Part shown: positions 10,501 to 17,316 of the stretch, piece by piece | Numbering within the stretch: position 1 is the stretch's first letter | Layout of the letters: each line of letters begins with the position of its first letter | NCBI GenBank assembly: GCA_001628485.1 | Contig: LURR01000029.1 | Coordinates: forward strand, 1-57,954 | Direction: 5' to 3' | DNA: 57,954 nt | Source: Marine group II euryarchaeote REDSEA-S11_B3N4 | Lineage (GTDB): Archaea > Thermoplasmatota > Poseidoniia > Poseidoniales > Thalassarchaeaceae | The notes under the pieces: model-generated | Database searches by the model: none | The model's input: only the letters and a program-made list of their open reading frames with translations | Told to the model about the DNA's origin: nothing | Position numbers and translations under genes: made by a program

Positions 10501-10542
10501 TGATTCGAGATTACCCTCGTAATTTGTAATTACGAACCTCAT
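1597..10542 (-). CDS. Giant secreted surface protein: TSP3 repeats, transglutaminase domain, Ig-like stalk, TM anchor, DUF4129-like tail
   Basis: The open frame reaches 10608 (3,003 codons), but the ATG at 10542 puts a hydrophobic signal segment (LLTLLFLI) about 20 residues in, so I prefer it; positions below count from 10608. Residues ~70-750 carry many DxDxDGxxD calcium-binding TSP3-type repeats. A transglutaminase core lies near 975-1065: GNCDEF (Cys), WAEVHL (His), then GWIPFEA where Glu stands in the usual Asp position. Residues ~1090-2810 are repeated beta-sandwich segments rich in N-x-S/T sequons. A TM helix lies near 2853-2876, and the last ~110 residues resemble DUF4129. Family knowledge: TgpA-type proteins also have transglutaminase, TM and DUF4129 in that order. 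Expected location is the cell surface with a cytoplasmic tail. The substrate is unknown. It follows the 984-residue surface gene and is probably co-regulated with it. Confidence 0.85.
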   Translation of the reverse strand: MRFVITNYEGNLESSKKRSATLLTLLFLISSTASIHFSAFEASATNNDQDADGLPYGIEFIINTQPQDWDSDNDGLPDGWEWQYGLDPLSSLGDNGSTGDPDSDGLTNLNEYLFGIPSGWDEPSTTNVLDNGVWWNGTIPVSNWDEESAMQVIQGSGSDGADEDPVGNICADTFDNDHDGMVDSNDNDFDGDADCSSDDDDGDGEIDEDPNGWDTDGDGMPDGWEVANGLDPTSNSNQDGTYGDPDFDGLANIYEYVNPAWGTRNGSTFPPTQYFRPGPINMTITESPCNPILSLGPGGCAIFTAEVDGITQTDPQNNDTDGDGLNDSFEGLVLLTDPTSPDTDGDGILDGIEYNGSYGDPAQGSDPRDNNTDGDYLDDGDEDLNGNGVIDDGETDPTRINDEGDFDGDGLQNWEENNSCTLWNVADTDGGGINDGDEGFPGQTDPCTSTFDLVFTVIAWDVEADTLTLNSTEGIDPDPVDWRGSPPMAYYISPNGTQTPFSYSFMESLFMRGVDVEPPAGSNTILITNGSWCWDASPNATNDPWCDDDYKDTDGDGLADWEELTATWGYLSDPNLFDTDGDGVNDLSEILNDTDPREPCDNLLDSDGDGLNNYFENSTGCSMIFGIGGNLTSDVWFTLWNVADSDSGGVDDGQEYLDGTNPQDNPDDDINPLDTDGDGIPDSIELDLGTDWLDPDSDGGGVPDGEECPEDFWELDCIGSPSDPFDPSDDIEENSLMFTATNTSDGLDPSVRHYWRWHTYDYYTGVSWGVNSTLVGNTQVLPEFSVEQGVADQSFWNHSGPLSWEIIFDEAGYIEPGRELIQPFNVVNYTTWVDFTAGLNFSNYTRDVIVDSAVIEALYVNAPEVILTTEITDNSTAFDDSEYGKDLPQDFLDNGDFVINLTQDILDQSGAISAWDKIKAIQDFLVNGNETISFLRNHYGSGRPDGMGSDSDISHWILNSSREGNCDEFTSVFVTMLRIAGMPARKVTGFAGGTWDGKAFNVYGKDFTRWAEVHLQTNQNQGELDMGWIPFEACPPMSEVTVNVESWGPTSIERNVSISEEIWVQGTLLFSENQTLVENVSLSLYLVEPESSDNVPGSSAIPEHIVASVSTDSNGSFNLTGLPQEVIQPGFGSLVILTSEKGYVGVQGITMAWLLNVSDNVSLSITNPIPVNQPMLGIGVNSSITGQLSWASSPFLDPSIRDDMQVVLNYSSQVDGEVSITSGVSSGGYYEFVVPIDEAEPLGLMDAAISFDGWHFDDLNNETPPSFHARPGNYSFKLNITLSPNLTVDLEAQSTNNSILEIGSNVYLNGTVLSRGPSPSPLNGTLILEMRRADISGPFVELSSWYLNNSSWGPNPGEFSITWPFSAAEVPIPAGPVDVRFQFDSDNLNANDQEQFSDTFGIRSFVVFDYELPFAIRGREYSVDVLLEDHTGSSFASFEGEYTLLFDGVLEWNQTDPDAGRVTPTFTPTISMVPGDYEWNLSYSGSTWLSANSTSGALRVRGLANATANLSSDWSVRGSTNWISGIAKDMILQNAVTQNNSSVLVQLLVPSDLPTTPGGFPAAPTIYNLANGWVDNLTGSYNLSFEIPPGIPSGVYEISVTLGFSSNPPDGGAYYNAADPTIIPIGVQTEFVVQSDPTSLIVTAGEQLELQATVTDVEDPSVKLSGVELDLYFDWGGPLQTILQSSTTSSEGIASFDATIPSSTPPGFYDIRIHAPDDVTDTLEAPGAGRWLGNQSFANLTVQVGSTVEITFIPSQVTALQSFNLVGTVMDSADTNRTVDGPVGINVFFLDEPDELLIENRTTNASGGFNVSVPTDALGNGVTRGDRTVVVSVVNGSTPFYLTGNGDASILVMGVPQFTDTNPFINTIIDRGDSATMTTRLVEFSNNEAPLSGLEVQVLFHDTWLVPSVTAADGSASFEFEIPHDHPLGLVNVTFVFNGSGDLNPAVQILNTITVRSPVSMLIDPIQANPLPGEPFNVTGSLTSSNGTGLSDTNGNPLNPTLIFSIDGESSNFTVPSVVFNSDGTWSAQIRLDLSFPRGPHGIDISFTPQVTYFSAASAFTTFNSRGYTVLTIESPDDLDPDNRTTRGDTFDMSLSIIDNSGSPVSSATVVVEVDNITVWGGLTDSNGTASPSILVKPDRDPGPMRVTATFSGISGPTGLLGDETWTRVVVLAPTQLVLKEATSPSIAGSSVTFTGSLQDERGQMLKEDGNLSGGLIHLYIDGVDVGPAYTVFSNSTTGQWSITYQIPSDMDFGQHQARVEFLGGFSWVDPMGQGDSVNPEYYLGSTDSLAFNVTQTSQVVISTSPSEIDRTEVATVEGMLTDGVGRAIPNRDLVLSVDGQEITSISVNSNGSFVGLVPIPPDMPLGPIIIGVEFLGEDFILPSNSTVVFTVFAPVSVTIDDIGPIAVGDEMTVSGTVKDNLENGWLDSHTIEVFVDGALIGITSSQQDGNWSLQWVVPESVEIGNHSISAIAPAQGFYRQGSSESNFTVSYHTEISLQVEGSYATRGGYWNFSGRLFESDTGFEQGLEGREITVLLDGSDVETITTEEGGLFSLSHRVQYSLDRGSHNFTFLFQGEFLYLPAESQMEVFALSDVVIEMQPITNTIVRGDSSPSRSIMLQGLIREVGGDSEIFDNLSMSLAWGETELPIASGPWGNPDTMNFQIRAKAQEFMTPGDNMVTIIVESNQASFLNGGSKEIEILVMVEVDFEYSEIELSDGQRIIRGSVNATARDTGAPLEGLSLSASLANGSVTHFSVSKLTGADGVFEYEFKSMAPLPPLSSQSPPPEGWGVLAVLLMSESDFIEPGSLALLPSSGIQIAYEKPEEASFLDRAAVAIVAIVVGAILVAMGAMAINTRRKSTIKELANIFGQTVEMLASGDEYRRAIFLCYENLCSVLTRRGFLRRNFETVREFEMAIRGALPISEASLVSLDRIFEEARYSSHVLGDAHRDNAQLALSSVVDEIEEIQDIPKRGPLEFEMEE

Positions 10543-10617
10543 GCTATGTGTCACAGTTTCTTGGCGATAACTTAGGGTCTTAAGCAGAATGGAGCGTCGT
10601 TCGTACATTTGAAGTGT

Positions 10618-13572
10618 TCAAATAAGTTCAACGTCGTCATCTTCGTATCTGTCCATTGCTCTCGGTGATTCTTCCACCACTACTGGTGCTGGTATGTCAG
10701 GTACTTCAGACGGTACATCTTCTTCTGATTCCGATAGGGATTCGAGCATCCTCATTTGTGCTGCCCATCTCCTTCTGTTGAGTCGGCTCTGGACTCCTGC
10801 AAACAAGAGTAAAACGCTGACTGCAAAGAGTACAATAGAAATTGGCCTGGGATGAACAATCTCGTTAACCACTATCTTGGAGATTGATGAGATTTCGACA
10901 ATCGCAACCAGAGTGAACTGGGCCTTCAATGAGTCGGCATAGCTCTGCTCTGTATCTAGAGGTGTCGCAGTAATTGAAATCGGAACCGACTGGCCGTTAT
11001 TTGCTGAGCTTGGTACAGAAATCTCTACTGTAAAAGTAGCCTGATCAAATTGGTCTATTTCTATCAGGGGAGAGCCGGATAGACCACCTATTGAGACTTC
11101 CCAACTGCTTGCATCGACATCGGCCTCGAGCAAAACTGTCATGGGACTGTTCCCTTCGTTTTTGACAATCATTGTAATCGAGTAATCGTTACCAGGCGAG
11201 AACTTCTTGTTAGGGGATTCCTGGACTATCTCCAGCATAGGATCTACTGCATCGACTTCGAATGTCATAGGGAGATCGAAATAGCGAGGATTATCTTCGT
11301 CCACATCCTCTATGATTCTAAGGAAAACTGTGTGATTGCCCGCATCTACCTGATTGGTCATTGTGACGCTGAGGAATACTTCGGTGAAGTCTCCTGGACC
11401 GAGTGAAACGCGGGGAACTGCCTCGCCGTCCGAGTTAGTTATTCTAAACTCCCAATTTCCATACTTCGTATCTCTATCCAAATTCTCCTGCAGGCTTGCT
11501 GGATTCTTTAGCAACCACCATGAGGCCGGGCCTAGTTCGGTATCACTATTTGTGATCCTTGCTCTGAATTCCAGAACGGGCCTATCCTGTCCGGGAGCAC
11601 ACAGAGCGACCTCCATGTGACCCAGGGGGGTGCCATCGCAATCCTGAGAAATCTCACCTCTTATCCCATAAGTTCTCTGAATGGTGAATGAGACCTTAGT
11701 GGTCGTAGATGCGTTTCCACCGCTGATTACCTCGATCTCGATTTCTCCGATATCGTCATCCTCTCTGTCGAGGCTTGGCTTGATTCCTAGAATCAAAACT
11801 TGGGTATTGTGCCTCTCAAGAAGGGAGGTGTGGAATGTACCATCTCCCTCGTCTTGGAGTATCCGTTGACCGGTTTGATTGTCGTGTAGTTGGAATATCG
11901 ACTTTGACCTCTTTAGTATGTCTATCCTGAAGGTATCGGCATCGAAGCCAGAGTTGAATATCTCGAGTATGAATGGGTTGAACTCTCCATACTCAGCGAA
12001 TCTTGGTATCGTTGAGTCTAGGGCGTCTCCTCTTGAGGAGTTAGCAATGGGAATCTTATGATCCTCTGACCAAATAGAAACTACTGGTGGTTGGTAGACA
12101 TCGATCTTCTCGACGTTTAGGACCAGAGTATCCTGATGTACAACGGAGATAACCCCATCAACATCTGCTTCGGCTATGGCTCTAATTTCTATCTTCTTGG
12201 GCATTCCTGTGAGGTCATCTGGAGCTGTGAGTGTGACTGTTGGATTGAGAACAGAACCGCCCGAACTCATCTCGTAACCGGCTGGAGAATCGAACTCTAC
12301 CAGCCATGAGCTCCCGAGATTTGTTAGGACTTCCAACTCTACGTTCATCGATTTTGTCGAGTCTCCCCTGTGCACTAAGACCATTGGAACGGGCGTTACC
12401 TTCCCCGGTGCGAAATACTCCACTGATCGATCGAATCTATGCTTCAATGAGACACCAAATTGGTGCATTTCGATTGGCTCGTGCTCTATCTCAATCTCGT
12501 TCCCTCCAACGTCTCTTACCTTTAGGATGACTGTGTATTCACCAGGGCTCAGTCCGCTGTTGTAGGTATGAACATACTTGCCGAAGATCCCCGTACTCGA
12601 GTCTTCTATTTCTTCCATATCTCCAGTAATTCTTTCATCTACCTCGTAATTACCATTTGGGCCTCTCATCAGAATATCAACCCGTGATATATCGCTCCTT
12701 CCGAAAGCACTGATTGCGTCCATTGAGAACTGCATCTTCCTGTCTTCGATTACATCGTTGGGATACCAATCTAATTCGGAGCCCTCGGCAATATTGGCTC
12801 CTTCCCTTTGGACAACAATGATGCTATTCATCAGAGCATTTCCGTTGGCCTCCATCTTGGAGAATTTATTTGGCTCATTGTCTATTCTGTTGAAAGCAAC
12901 GTCAGCAGTGCAGTCGGAACCGCCGAATGGACTATCCCCCCCGTCGCATCCGGACATGCTAGCCCTGACTTTGACTATCAGCCTCTCACCTTTCCTCACA
13001 TCAAAGGACTCCGATGAGCCGATGCCGACATCGATAATTTCGTGATCAAAGTCGCAACTGCTACCAAACGAAGCAGTACAGACTGATCCGGAGTAAGTAG
13101 TAGAGCCAAGAGTCCTTTCTGTTGTCATGATTGATACAGTCCAATCCACGTTAGAATTCTGAGGGCCCTCTGACTTGAGGAACAGTTCGACGGGAACGTA
13201 GTGTGTTTCATTTGCAAAGAATTTTCTTCCAAATAATTCCAGGGTTGACATCATCGATATTGACATGAACTGCACGTCGTCATCGAGTGCGCTGGCAGTC
13301 ACCTGATCGGCATTTGATGCTGGGGGTTGAGTGCTGATAAGTCCGTCCATACCTGCCGTCTGGTTCTGTCCGGGCTCTACGAAGTAGAGTTTGTACAGAT
13401 TTGCTGCTGGATCGCTTTCAGATGAGTCAGCCCTGTGGAAATTCGGTAGCTCATCTGCCTGCAGATTCATTCCCGTGGGCAATACCATCAATATGACTAG
13501 AATCAGGGAAACAAGGGCACTATGAGTCCGACAGGGGGCTGAGTTCCTATTTCGCACGATTACGCGCCGCAT
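10618..13572 (-). CDS. Secreted surface protein with repeated beta-sandwich (NEW3/CARDB-like) domains and C-terminal membrane anchor
   Basis: A 984-residue protein. The N-terminus is basic (MRRVIVRNR) followed by a hydrophobic signal segment (LVSLILVILMVL) and probable cleavage after LQA. The middle consists of repeated extracellular beta-sandwich units with phrases such as SPGNDYSITMIVKNEGNSP, typical of NEW3/CARDB adhesion-like modules. A single TM helix (ISIVLFAVSVLLLFAGV) lies about 80 residues from the end, followed by basic RLNRRRW and an acidic cytoplasmic tail. No catalytic motif is seen. A TATA-like box sits 21 nt upstream of the ATG. The giant transglutaminase surface gene follows on the same strand, which suggests a shared envelope function. 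Exact role unknown. Confidence 0.85.
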   Translation of the reverse strand: MRRVIVRNRNSAPCRTHSALVSLILVILMVLPTGMNLQADELPNFHRADSSESDPAANLYKLYFVEPGQNQTAGMDGLISTQPPASNADQVTASALDDDVQFMSISMMSTLELFGRKFFANETHYVPVELFLKSEGPQNSNVDWTVSIMTTERTLGSTTYSGSVCTASFGSSCDFDHEIIDVGIGSSESFDVRKGERLIVKVRASMSGCDGGDSPFGGSDCTADVAFNRIDNEPNKFSKMEANGNALMNSIIVVQREGANIAEGSELDWYPNDVIEDRKMQFSMDAISAFGRSDISRVDILMRGPNGNYEVDERITGDMEEIEDSSTGIFGKYVHTYNSGLSPGEYTVILKVRDVGGNEIEIEHEPIEMHQFGVSLKHRFDRSVEYFAPGKVTPVPMVLVHRGDSTKSMNVELEVLTNLGSSWLVEFDSPAGYEMSSGGSVLNPTVTLTAPDDLTGMPKKIEIRAIAEADVDGVISVVHQDTLVLNVEKIDVYQPPVVSIWSEDHKIPIANSSRGDALDSTIPRFAEYGEFNPFILEIFNSGFDADTFRIDILKRSKSIFQLHDNQTGQRILQDEGDGTFHTSLLERHNTQVLILGIKPSLDREDDDIGEIEIEVISGGNASTTTKVSFTIQRTYGIRGEISQDCDGTPLGHMEVALCAPGQDRPVLEFRARITNSDTELGPASWWLLKNPASLQENLDRDTKYGNWEFRITNSDGEAVPRVSLGPGDFTEVFLSVTMTNQVDAGNHTVFLRIIEDVDEDNPRYFDLPMTFEVDAVDPMLEIVQESPNKKFSPGNDYSITMIVKNEGNSPMTVLLEADVDASSWEVSIGGLSGSPLIEIDQFDQATFTVEISVPSSANNGQSVPISITATPLDTEQSYADSLKAQFTLVAIVEISSISKIVVNEIVHPRPISIVLFAVSVLLLFAGVQSRLNRRRWAAQMRMLESLSESEEDVPSEVPDIPAPVVVEESPRAMDRYEDDDVELI

Positions 13573-13593
13573 TCGAGATGTTAAAGAGTTCGG

Positions 13594-13599
13594 GATATT
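13594..13599 (-). promoter_or_regulatory. Putative TATA-like box for the surface-protein operon
   Basis: On the minus strand AATATC lies 21 nt before the ATG at 13572, the spacing expected for a leaderless archaeal transcript. Position and A/T richness are seen; function is inferred. The 13573-13674 gap also drives the divergent tRNA gene and holds a perfect 5-bp inverted repeat (GGACG/CGTCC, 13624-13638). Confidence 0.35.
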
Positions 13600-13674
13600 G
13601 GAGTACTAGATGCATCGGTTATAGGACGGTAATCGTCCGCTCGGTTGAAATTCAAAGTCGGTGCTCGTTGAACT

Positions 13675-13760
13675 GCAGGGGTACCCGAGTTGGTCAAAGG
13701 GGCCGGACTTAAGCTCCGGTGCTTAGTGCTTCATGGGTTCGAATCCCATCCCCTGCACCA
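13675..13760 (+). tRNA. tRNA-Leu (anticodon UAA)
   Basis: The 5' acceptor strand GCAGGGG (13675-13681) pairs with CCCCTGC (13750-13756); discriminator A and an encoded CCA end at 13760. The anticodon stem CCGGA/TCCGG encloses loop CTTAAGC, giving anticodon UAA. A long variable arm marks the class II type used by leucine tRNAs, and the T arm contains GGTTCGAATCC. No intron is seen. The FolB gene ends on the opposite strand at the very next base. Confidence 0.95.
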
Positions 13761-14180
13761 TCAAGTCATTCGGCCGGGTTTTACTTTGGCCATAGAGCAT
13801 CCGAACTTGCCCTCGAATCCTTTGGGGGATAGTTTGGTCAGGCAGACAACTCCCGCTACTGCTTTCTCGGGCAGTAAAATCTCCTCCAGTATCGAAGCAG
13901 CCAAGGTTTCCAAAAGAGAATGCCTCTTTGAAATTGCAGATTCTATCGAACTATGAAGATACTCATAGTCGAGTACTTCATCGATTTCATCCCTAGTTGG
14001 CGATTCCGCCCCCTCTAGCATGACTTCTATATCGAACCTGATTGGTTGCTTTACTCCTTTCTCGAAATCATGGGCTCCGATATCCAGTTGCATAACTACA
14101 TCCTCCAATAGAATCGTCGTCCACCCGCTTGTGTCGATTCGTGAGATTATCGAAGTTAGGTGAGGAGTTGTTTTGCTCAA
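13761..14180 (-). CDS. folB: Dihydroneopterin aldolase (FolB-like)
   Basis: A 139-residue protein of FolB size. After an N-terminal extension of ~20 residues, the family pattern appears: LEDVVMQLDIGAHDFEKGVKQ (the usual L-x-x-I-G-x-x-x-x-E+xxxQ region), then DEVLDYEYL and a helix ending SLLETLAASILEEIL. FolB cleaves dihydroneopterin to 6-hydroxymethyl-dihydropterin, the pterin precursor for folate-type cofactors. The start is TTG at 14180, two bases after the stop of the upstream SDR gene, so the two form an operon. The gene ends flush against tRNA-Leu on the other strand. Family call fairly firm; whether it acts in folate or tetrahydrobiopterin/methanopterin-like synthesis is not settled by the sequence. 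Confidence 0.8.
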   Translation of the reverse strand: MSKTTPHLTSIISRIDTSGWTTILLEDVVMQLDIGAHDFEKGVKQPIRFDIEVMLEGAESPTRDEIDEVLDYEYLHSSIESAISKRHSLLETLAASILEEILLPEKAVAGVVCLTKLSPKGFEGKFGCSMAKVKPGRMT

Positions 14181-14182
14181 TT

Positions 14183-14935
14183 TTACTCACCCTTGTCAAG
14201 TGCGGGATCCTTTTTCATCTGTCTGAATCTCTCGCCTGAGTCGACAAAAATCGTTTGGCCGGTAATTGCTGGTGACTTTGCTAGGAATGCAACGGATTCT
14301 GCGACGTCCCTAGCAGATGGCCCGAATCCAAGAGGAGACTCTGATTGGACTCTCTGCAGGGATTCTGCATCTAAGATGTCACTGGTAAGAACATGTCCAG
14401 GAGCAACCGAGTTTATTCTTACCTTGGGCGCTAGGTCGAGTGCAAGAGCAGAAGTCAGGCCGTGCATAGCAAATCTAGAACCCGTGTAAGAGAGATAGTC
14501 GGCGTTGGGCGATTCCACCTTAAAGTCGAGAATGTTGACCACCCATGAGCCTTCGACAGATGACTCAAAGAGGCCCTGAATTAGTAGTAATGGGGCCAAA
14601 GCGTTGACTTTCATGTGCTCTACCCAGGTTTCCTCGGAAACATCCTCGATTCGGTCTAGTACGAACAGAGATGCGTTGTTCACAACTCCAACAACAGTCC
14701 CCAGCGAATCGGAAGCATTCTTGATTAGTCCTTTTACGGAGGCTGAATCGTTCAAATCGCATTGGATAGTACATGCATTTCCGCCTGCAGACTCGATCTC
14801 TTCTTGCAAGTCTCTTGCATCATCTTCCGAACTCCTGTAGTGGATGGCGATTTTGTATCCCTCTTCGGAGAGTTTCAAACATATCTCTCGTCCAATTCTA
14901 ATTGCTCCCCCGGTTACTATGACCGTGTCGCTCAT
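14183..14935 (-). CDS. Short-chain dehydrogenase, pteridine-reductase-like (PTR1/FolM type)
   Basis: A 250-residue SDR. The Rossmann start is GGAIRIGR, with VNNAS near residue 87. The active-site region reads NILDF followed by YLSYTGSR: the Asp takes the place of the usual SDR Ser, as in PTR1/FolM pteridine reductases, and the Tyr is kept, but the normally invariant Lys of YxxxK is Arg. It ends with the SDR pattern RINSVAPG and TGQTIFVDSG. Likely reaction: NADPH-dependent reduction of a dihydropterin or dihydrofolate. The adjacent folB two bases downstream supports a pterin substrate. Lys-to-Arg may alter activity, so a non-pterin SDR is possible. A TATA-like box lies 19 nt upstream of the ATG. 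Confidence 0.8.
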   Translation of the reverse strand: MSDTVIVTGGAIRIGREICLKLSEEGYKIAIHYRSSEDDARDLQEEIESAGGNACTIQCDLNDSASVKGLIKNASDSLGTVVGVVNNASLFVLDRIEDVSEETWVEHMKVNALAPLLLIQGLFESSVEGSWVVNILDFKVESPNADYLSYTGSRFAMHGLTSALALDLAPKVRINSVAPGHVLTSDILDAESLQRVQSESPLGFGPSARDVAESVAFLAKSPAITGQTIFVDSGERFRQMKKDPALDKGE

Positions 14936-14954
14936 AGCACCCGCAAGGGATGTC

Positions 14955-14961
14955 TATTTTA
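14955..14961 (-). promoter_or_regulatory. TATA-like box for the SDR-folB operon
   Basis: On the minus strand GGTAAAATAGAC has its A/T core at 14955-14961, leaving about 19 nt to the ATG at 14935. The same AAAATAGAC string at the same spacing precedes the NfeD gene near 53950. Role inferred from position: promoter of a leaderless transcript. Confidence 0.45.
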
Positions 14962-15004
14962 CCAATTTCTCAGATGAAGTGGGACTTGTAGATGAGAACG
15001 GTTA

Positions 15005-16075
15005 ATGTCGTTCTTCTATCCGCCTGTTTTGATGGAGAGGCGGTTGCCAATCATCGACCTCGAAAAGGATGGGGCTGGAGGCTGTGGAGTCTCCGTAGAA
15101 ATGAGCCCCTTAGAGAAGCGGAAATCGATGCGCAAGAGGCTACCGGATTGGTTCAAGACCTCCCTCCCAACAGGAGTTGCACAGGCTAGATTCAATGGCA
15201 CCAAGGGAAATGTCGTAGAACATGGCCTGAATACCGTATGCGAGGAGGCTAGATGTCCGAACATCCACGATTGCTGGGGAAGGGGCACTGCTACTTTCAT
15301 GATTGCTGGGGAAGTTTGCACCAGAGGTTGCAGGTTCTGTGCAGTGGGTACGGTCAGAACGCCACCTGACCTGGACCCTGAGGAGCCCGGAGAATTGGCG
15401 GATGCAGTGAAAAGAATGGGGCTTAGTTATGCTGTGATTACGGTTGTAAACAGGGACGATCTACCTGATGGGGGGGCTTCGCATTACAAGGATTGCATTC
15501 AGAGAGTTTCTGAGACTAATCCGGGTGTTGGTCTAGAGCTTCTGTGCTCGGACTTGGATGGGAACCTAGATTCCCTCGAAATGTTACTAGAAGGGCTGCC
15601 CCTGAAGGTTTTCGCTCACAATGTTGAGTGTGTGCCTCGATTAGATAGCATTGTTAGGGACCCGCGTGCTTCATTTGAGCAATCACTCGCAATACTCAGG
15701 TATGCAAAGGAGATTCGCCCTGATCTAATGACCAAGACCAGCCTCATGGTCGGATTAGGTGAGACTGATGAAGAGATTTCGGAGGCAATGGAGATGGTGA
15801 GGGAAGCGGGAGTGGACATGATTACTCTGGGACAATACTTGCAACCAAGCATTAGGCACCTCCCTATTGACAGATTTCCTGAGCCCGAGAGGTTCGCCGA
15901 CTGGGATGGGACTGCTAGGGAGCTAGGCTTCAGAGCCGTGGCTAGTGGTCCTCTAGTTAGGTCGAGTTATCGAGCCGGCCTTCTTTGGGAGGAGGCAATG
16001 GGTGGTGAGCCTGTTGTCACAAGAGACTCAACTGGCTCTGCGGTTAGTCATATTTTTTCTGCAGAGCTGTGGTGA
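15005..16075 (+). CDS. lipA: Lipoyl synthase
   Basis: A radical-SAM protein that inserts two sulfurs into protein-bound octanoyl groups. The LipA-specific auxiliary cluster motif CEEARCPNIHDC comes first, followed by the radical-SAM motif CTRGCRFC, and RSSY near the C-terminus supplies the family's auxiliary-cluster Ser. At 356 residues it is ~35 longer than usual; the alternative ATG at 15101 (MSPLEKRKSM) would give a standard LipA start before RLPDWFKTSLPTG. It is the first gene of a plus-strand run encoding the complete lipoylated 2-oxoacid dehydrogenase and LipB. Its last codons overlap the start of E1 alpha (TGATG). Family call firm; start uncertain. Confidence 0.95.
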   Translation: MSFFYPPVLMERRLPIIDLEKDGAGGCGVSVEMSPLEKRKSMRKRLPDWFKTSLPTGVAQARFNGTKGNVVEHGLNTVCEEARCPNIHDCWGRGTATFMIAGEVCTRGCRFCAVGTVRTPPDLDPEEPGELADAVKRMGLSYAVITVVNRDDLPDGGASHYKDCIQRVSETNPGVGLELLCSDLDGNLDSLEMLLEGLPLKVFAHNVECVPRLDSIVRDPRASFEQSLAILRYAKEIRPDLMTKTSLMVGLGETDEEISEAMEMVREAGVDMITLGQYLQPSIRHLPIDRFPEPERFADWDGTARELGFRAVASGPLVRSSYRAGLLWEEAMGGEPVVTRDSTGSAVSHIFSAELW

Positions 16076-17316
16076 TGTCGTCAGACGGTAGCAAGGGAAG
16101 TATACGAGTCCCGGATGCACCATTCAGGCCGGGAGAGGAGGCTAGCTTCGATAGTTGGCCATGGAAGCCAGGGGACTTCTCTATGCCAGATCCGAAGACT
16201 TGCGAATTCAAAGATACCACAGAGCTGGCCAACGGACTGGTCAGGGTTCTAGATGACGATGGTGTAGCCTCGGGGGAATGGGACCCAGGACTTTCTGCGG
16301 AGGAGTTGCGAAACGGTTTGGAGCATATGGTTAGGCTTAGGATATTCGATGATCGAATGATGAAGATGCAGAGGACAGGATTGCTTTCATTCTACATGAG
16401 ATCACTAGGTGAGGAAGCGGTGGCTATCGCACAGACAATGGCCCTCCAGGAGCAAGACTGGATTTTCCCCACATACAGACAGCCAGGAGCTCAGTTTGTT
16501 CGAGGAAGGGACATGGTCAGCATGATTTGTCATTGCATCGGTAATGAGGAAGACAACATCAAGGGCAGGCAGATGCCAGTACACTACTCCTACAGGGAAG
16601 GGAGATTCATTTCTGTCTCGAGTCCGGTCGGGACTCAGTTCAGTCAGGCAGTTGGAGTGGCACTAGCATCCAGCTACAAGGGTCTTGACGAGGTGACCAT
16701 CACGTGGATAGGGGACGGAGCCAGTGCAGAGGGCGACTACCACTATGCTCTGAATTTTGCTAGTGTTTTCAATGCCCCTGTGATTCTGAATGTCGTGAAC
16801 AATCAATGGGCGATTTCCACACATGCTAACTTCGCAACTGGAATTGGCGATTTCGCTTCAAGAGGCCTCCCCTATGGGCTTCCCTCGATTAGAGTGGACG
16901 GGAATGACTTCTTGGCACTGTATTCGGTAACCAAATGGGCTAGAGAAAGGGCTGCTTCCGGAGCAGGTGCAACTCATATCGAAGTGCTCACTTACAGAAC
17001 GGGAGCCCACAGCAGTAGCGATGATCCCAGCAGATATAGGCCCGGAGATGAACATACGAAGTGGCCGGGAGGCGATCCCGTTGTAAGGCTCAAGGAGCAT
17101 CTTATCAATATCGGAGAGTGGAGTGAGGAGAGTCATTTAGAACTTGAGGAAAAGATAGATTCAGAGGTTGTGGAAGCATACAAGGAGGCTGTAAAGTTCG
17201 GCGATCTGGCCAATGGGCCATACCCATCAGCAGATACTATCTTCACAGAAGTTTACGAAGAAGTTCCATGGCATTTACAAGAACAACATGATGAGATGAT
17301 GGGTGGTCAATCGTGA
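16075..17316 (+). CDS. 2-oxoacid dehydrogenase E1 component, alpha subunit
   Basis: About 413 residues. The thiamine-diphosphate motif is visible: GDGASAEGDY near residue 213, ending in NVVNN about 30 residues later. The phosphorylation-loop region GAHSSSDDPSRYRP is typical of branched-chain/acetoin-type E1 alpha subunits. It decarboxylates a 2-oxoacid together with E1 beta and passes the acyl group to E2 lipoate. The open frame starts at GTG 16069, but the ATG at 16075 overlaps the lipA stop and is the better start. It is followed by E1 beta with a 4-base GTGA overlap. Substrate (pyruvate or branched-chain oxoacids) cannot be fixed from sequence. Confidence 0.93.
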   Translation: MSSDGSKGSIRVPDAPFRPGEEASFDSWPWKPGDFSMPDPKTCEFKDTTELANGLVRVLDDDGVASGEWDPGLSAEELRNGLEHMVRLRIFDDRMMKMQRTGLLSFYMRSLGEEAVAIAQTMALQEQDWIFPTYRQPGAQFVRGRDMVSMICHCIGNEEDNIKGRQMPVHYSYREGRFISVSSPVGTQFSQAVGVALASSYKGLDEVTITWIGDGASAEGDYHYALNFASVFNAPVILNVVNNQWAISTHANFATGIGDFASRGLPYGLPSIRVDGNDFLALYSVTKWARERAASGAGATHIEVLTYRTGAHSSSDDPSRYRPGDEHTKWPGGDPVVRLKEHLINIGEWSEESHLELEEKIDSEVVEAYKEAVKFGDLANGPYPSADTIFTEVYEEVPWHLQEQHDEMMGGQS

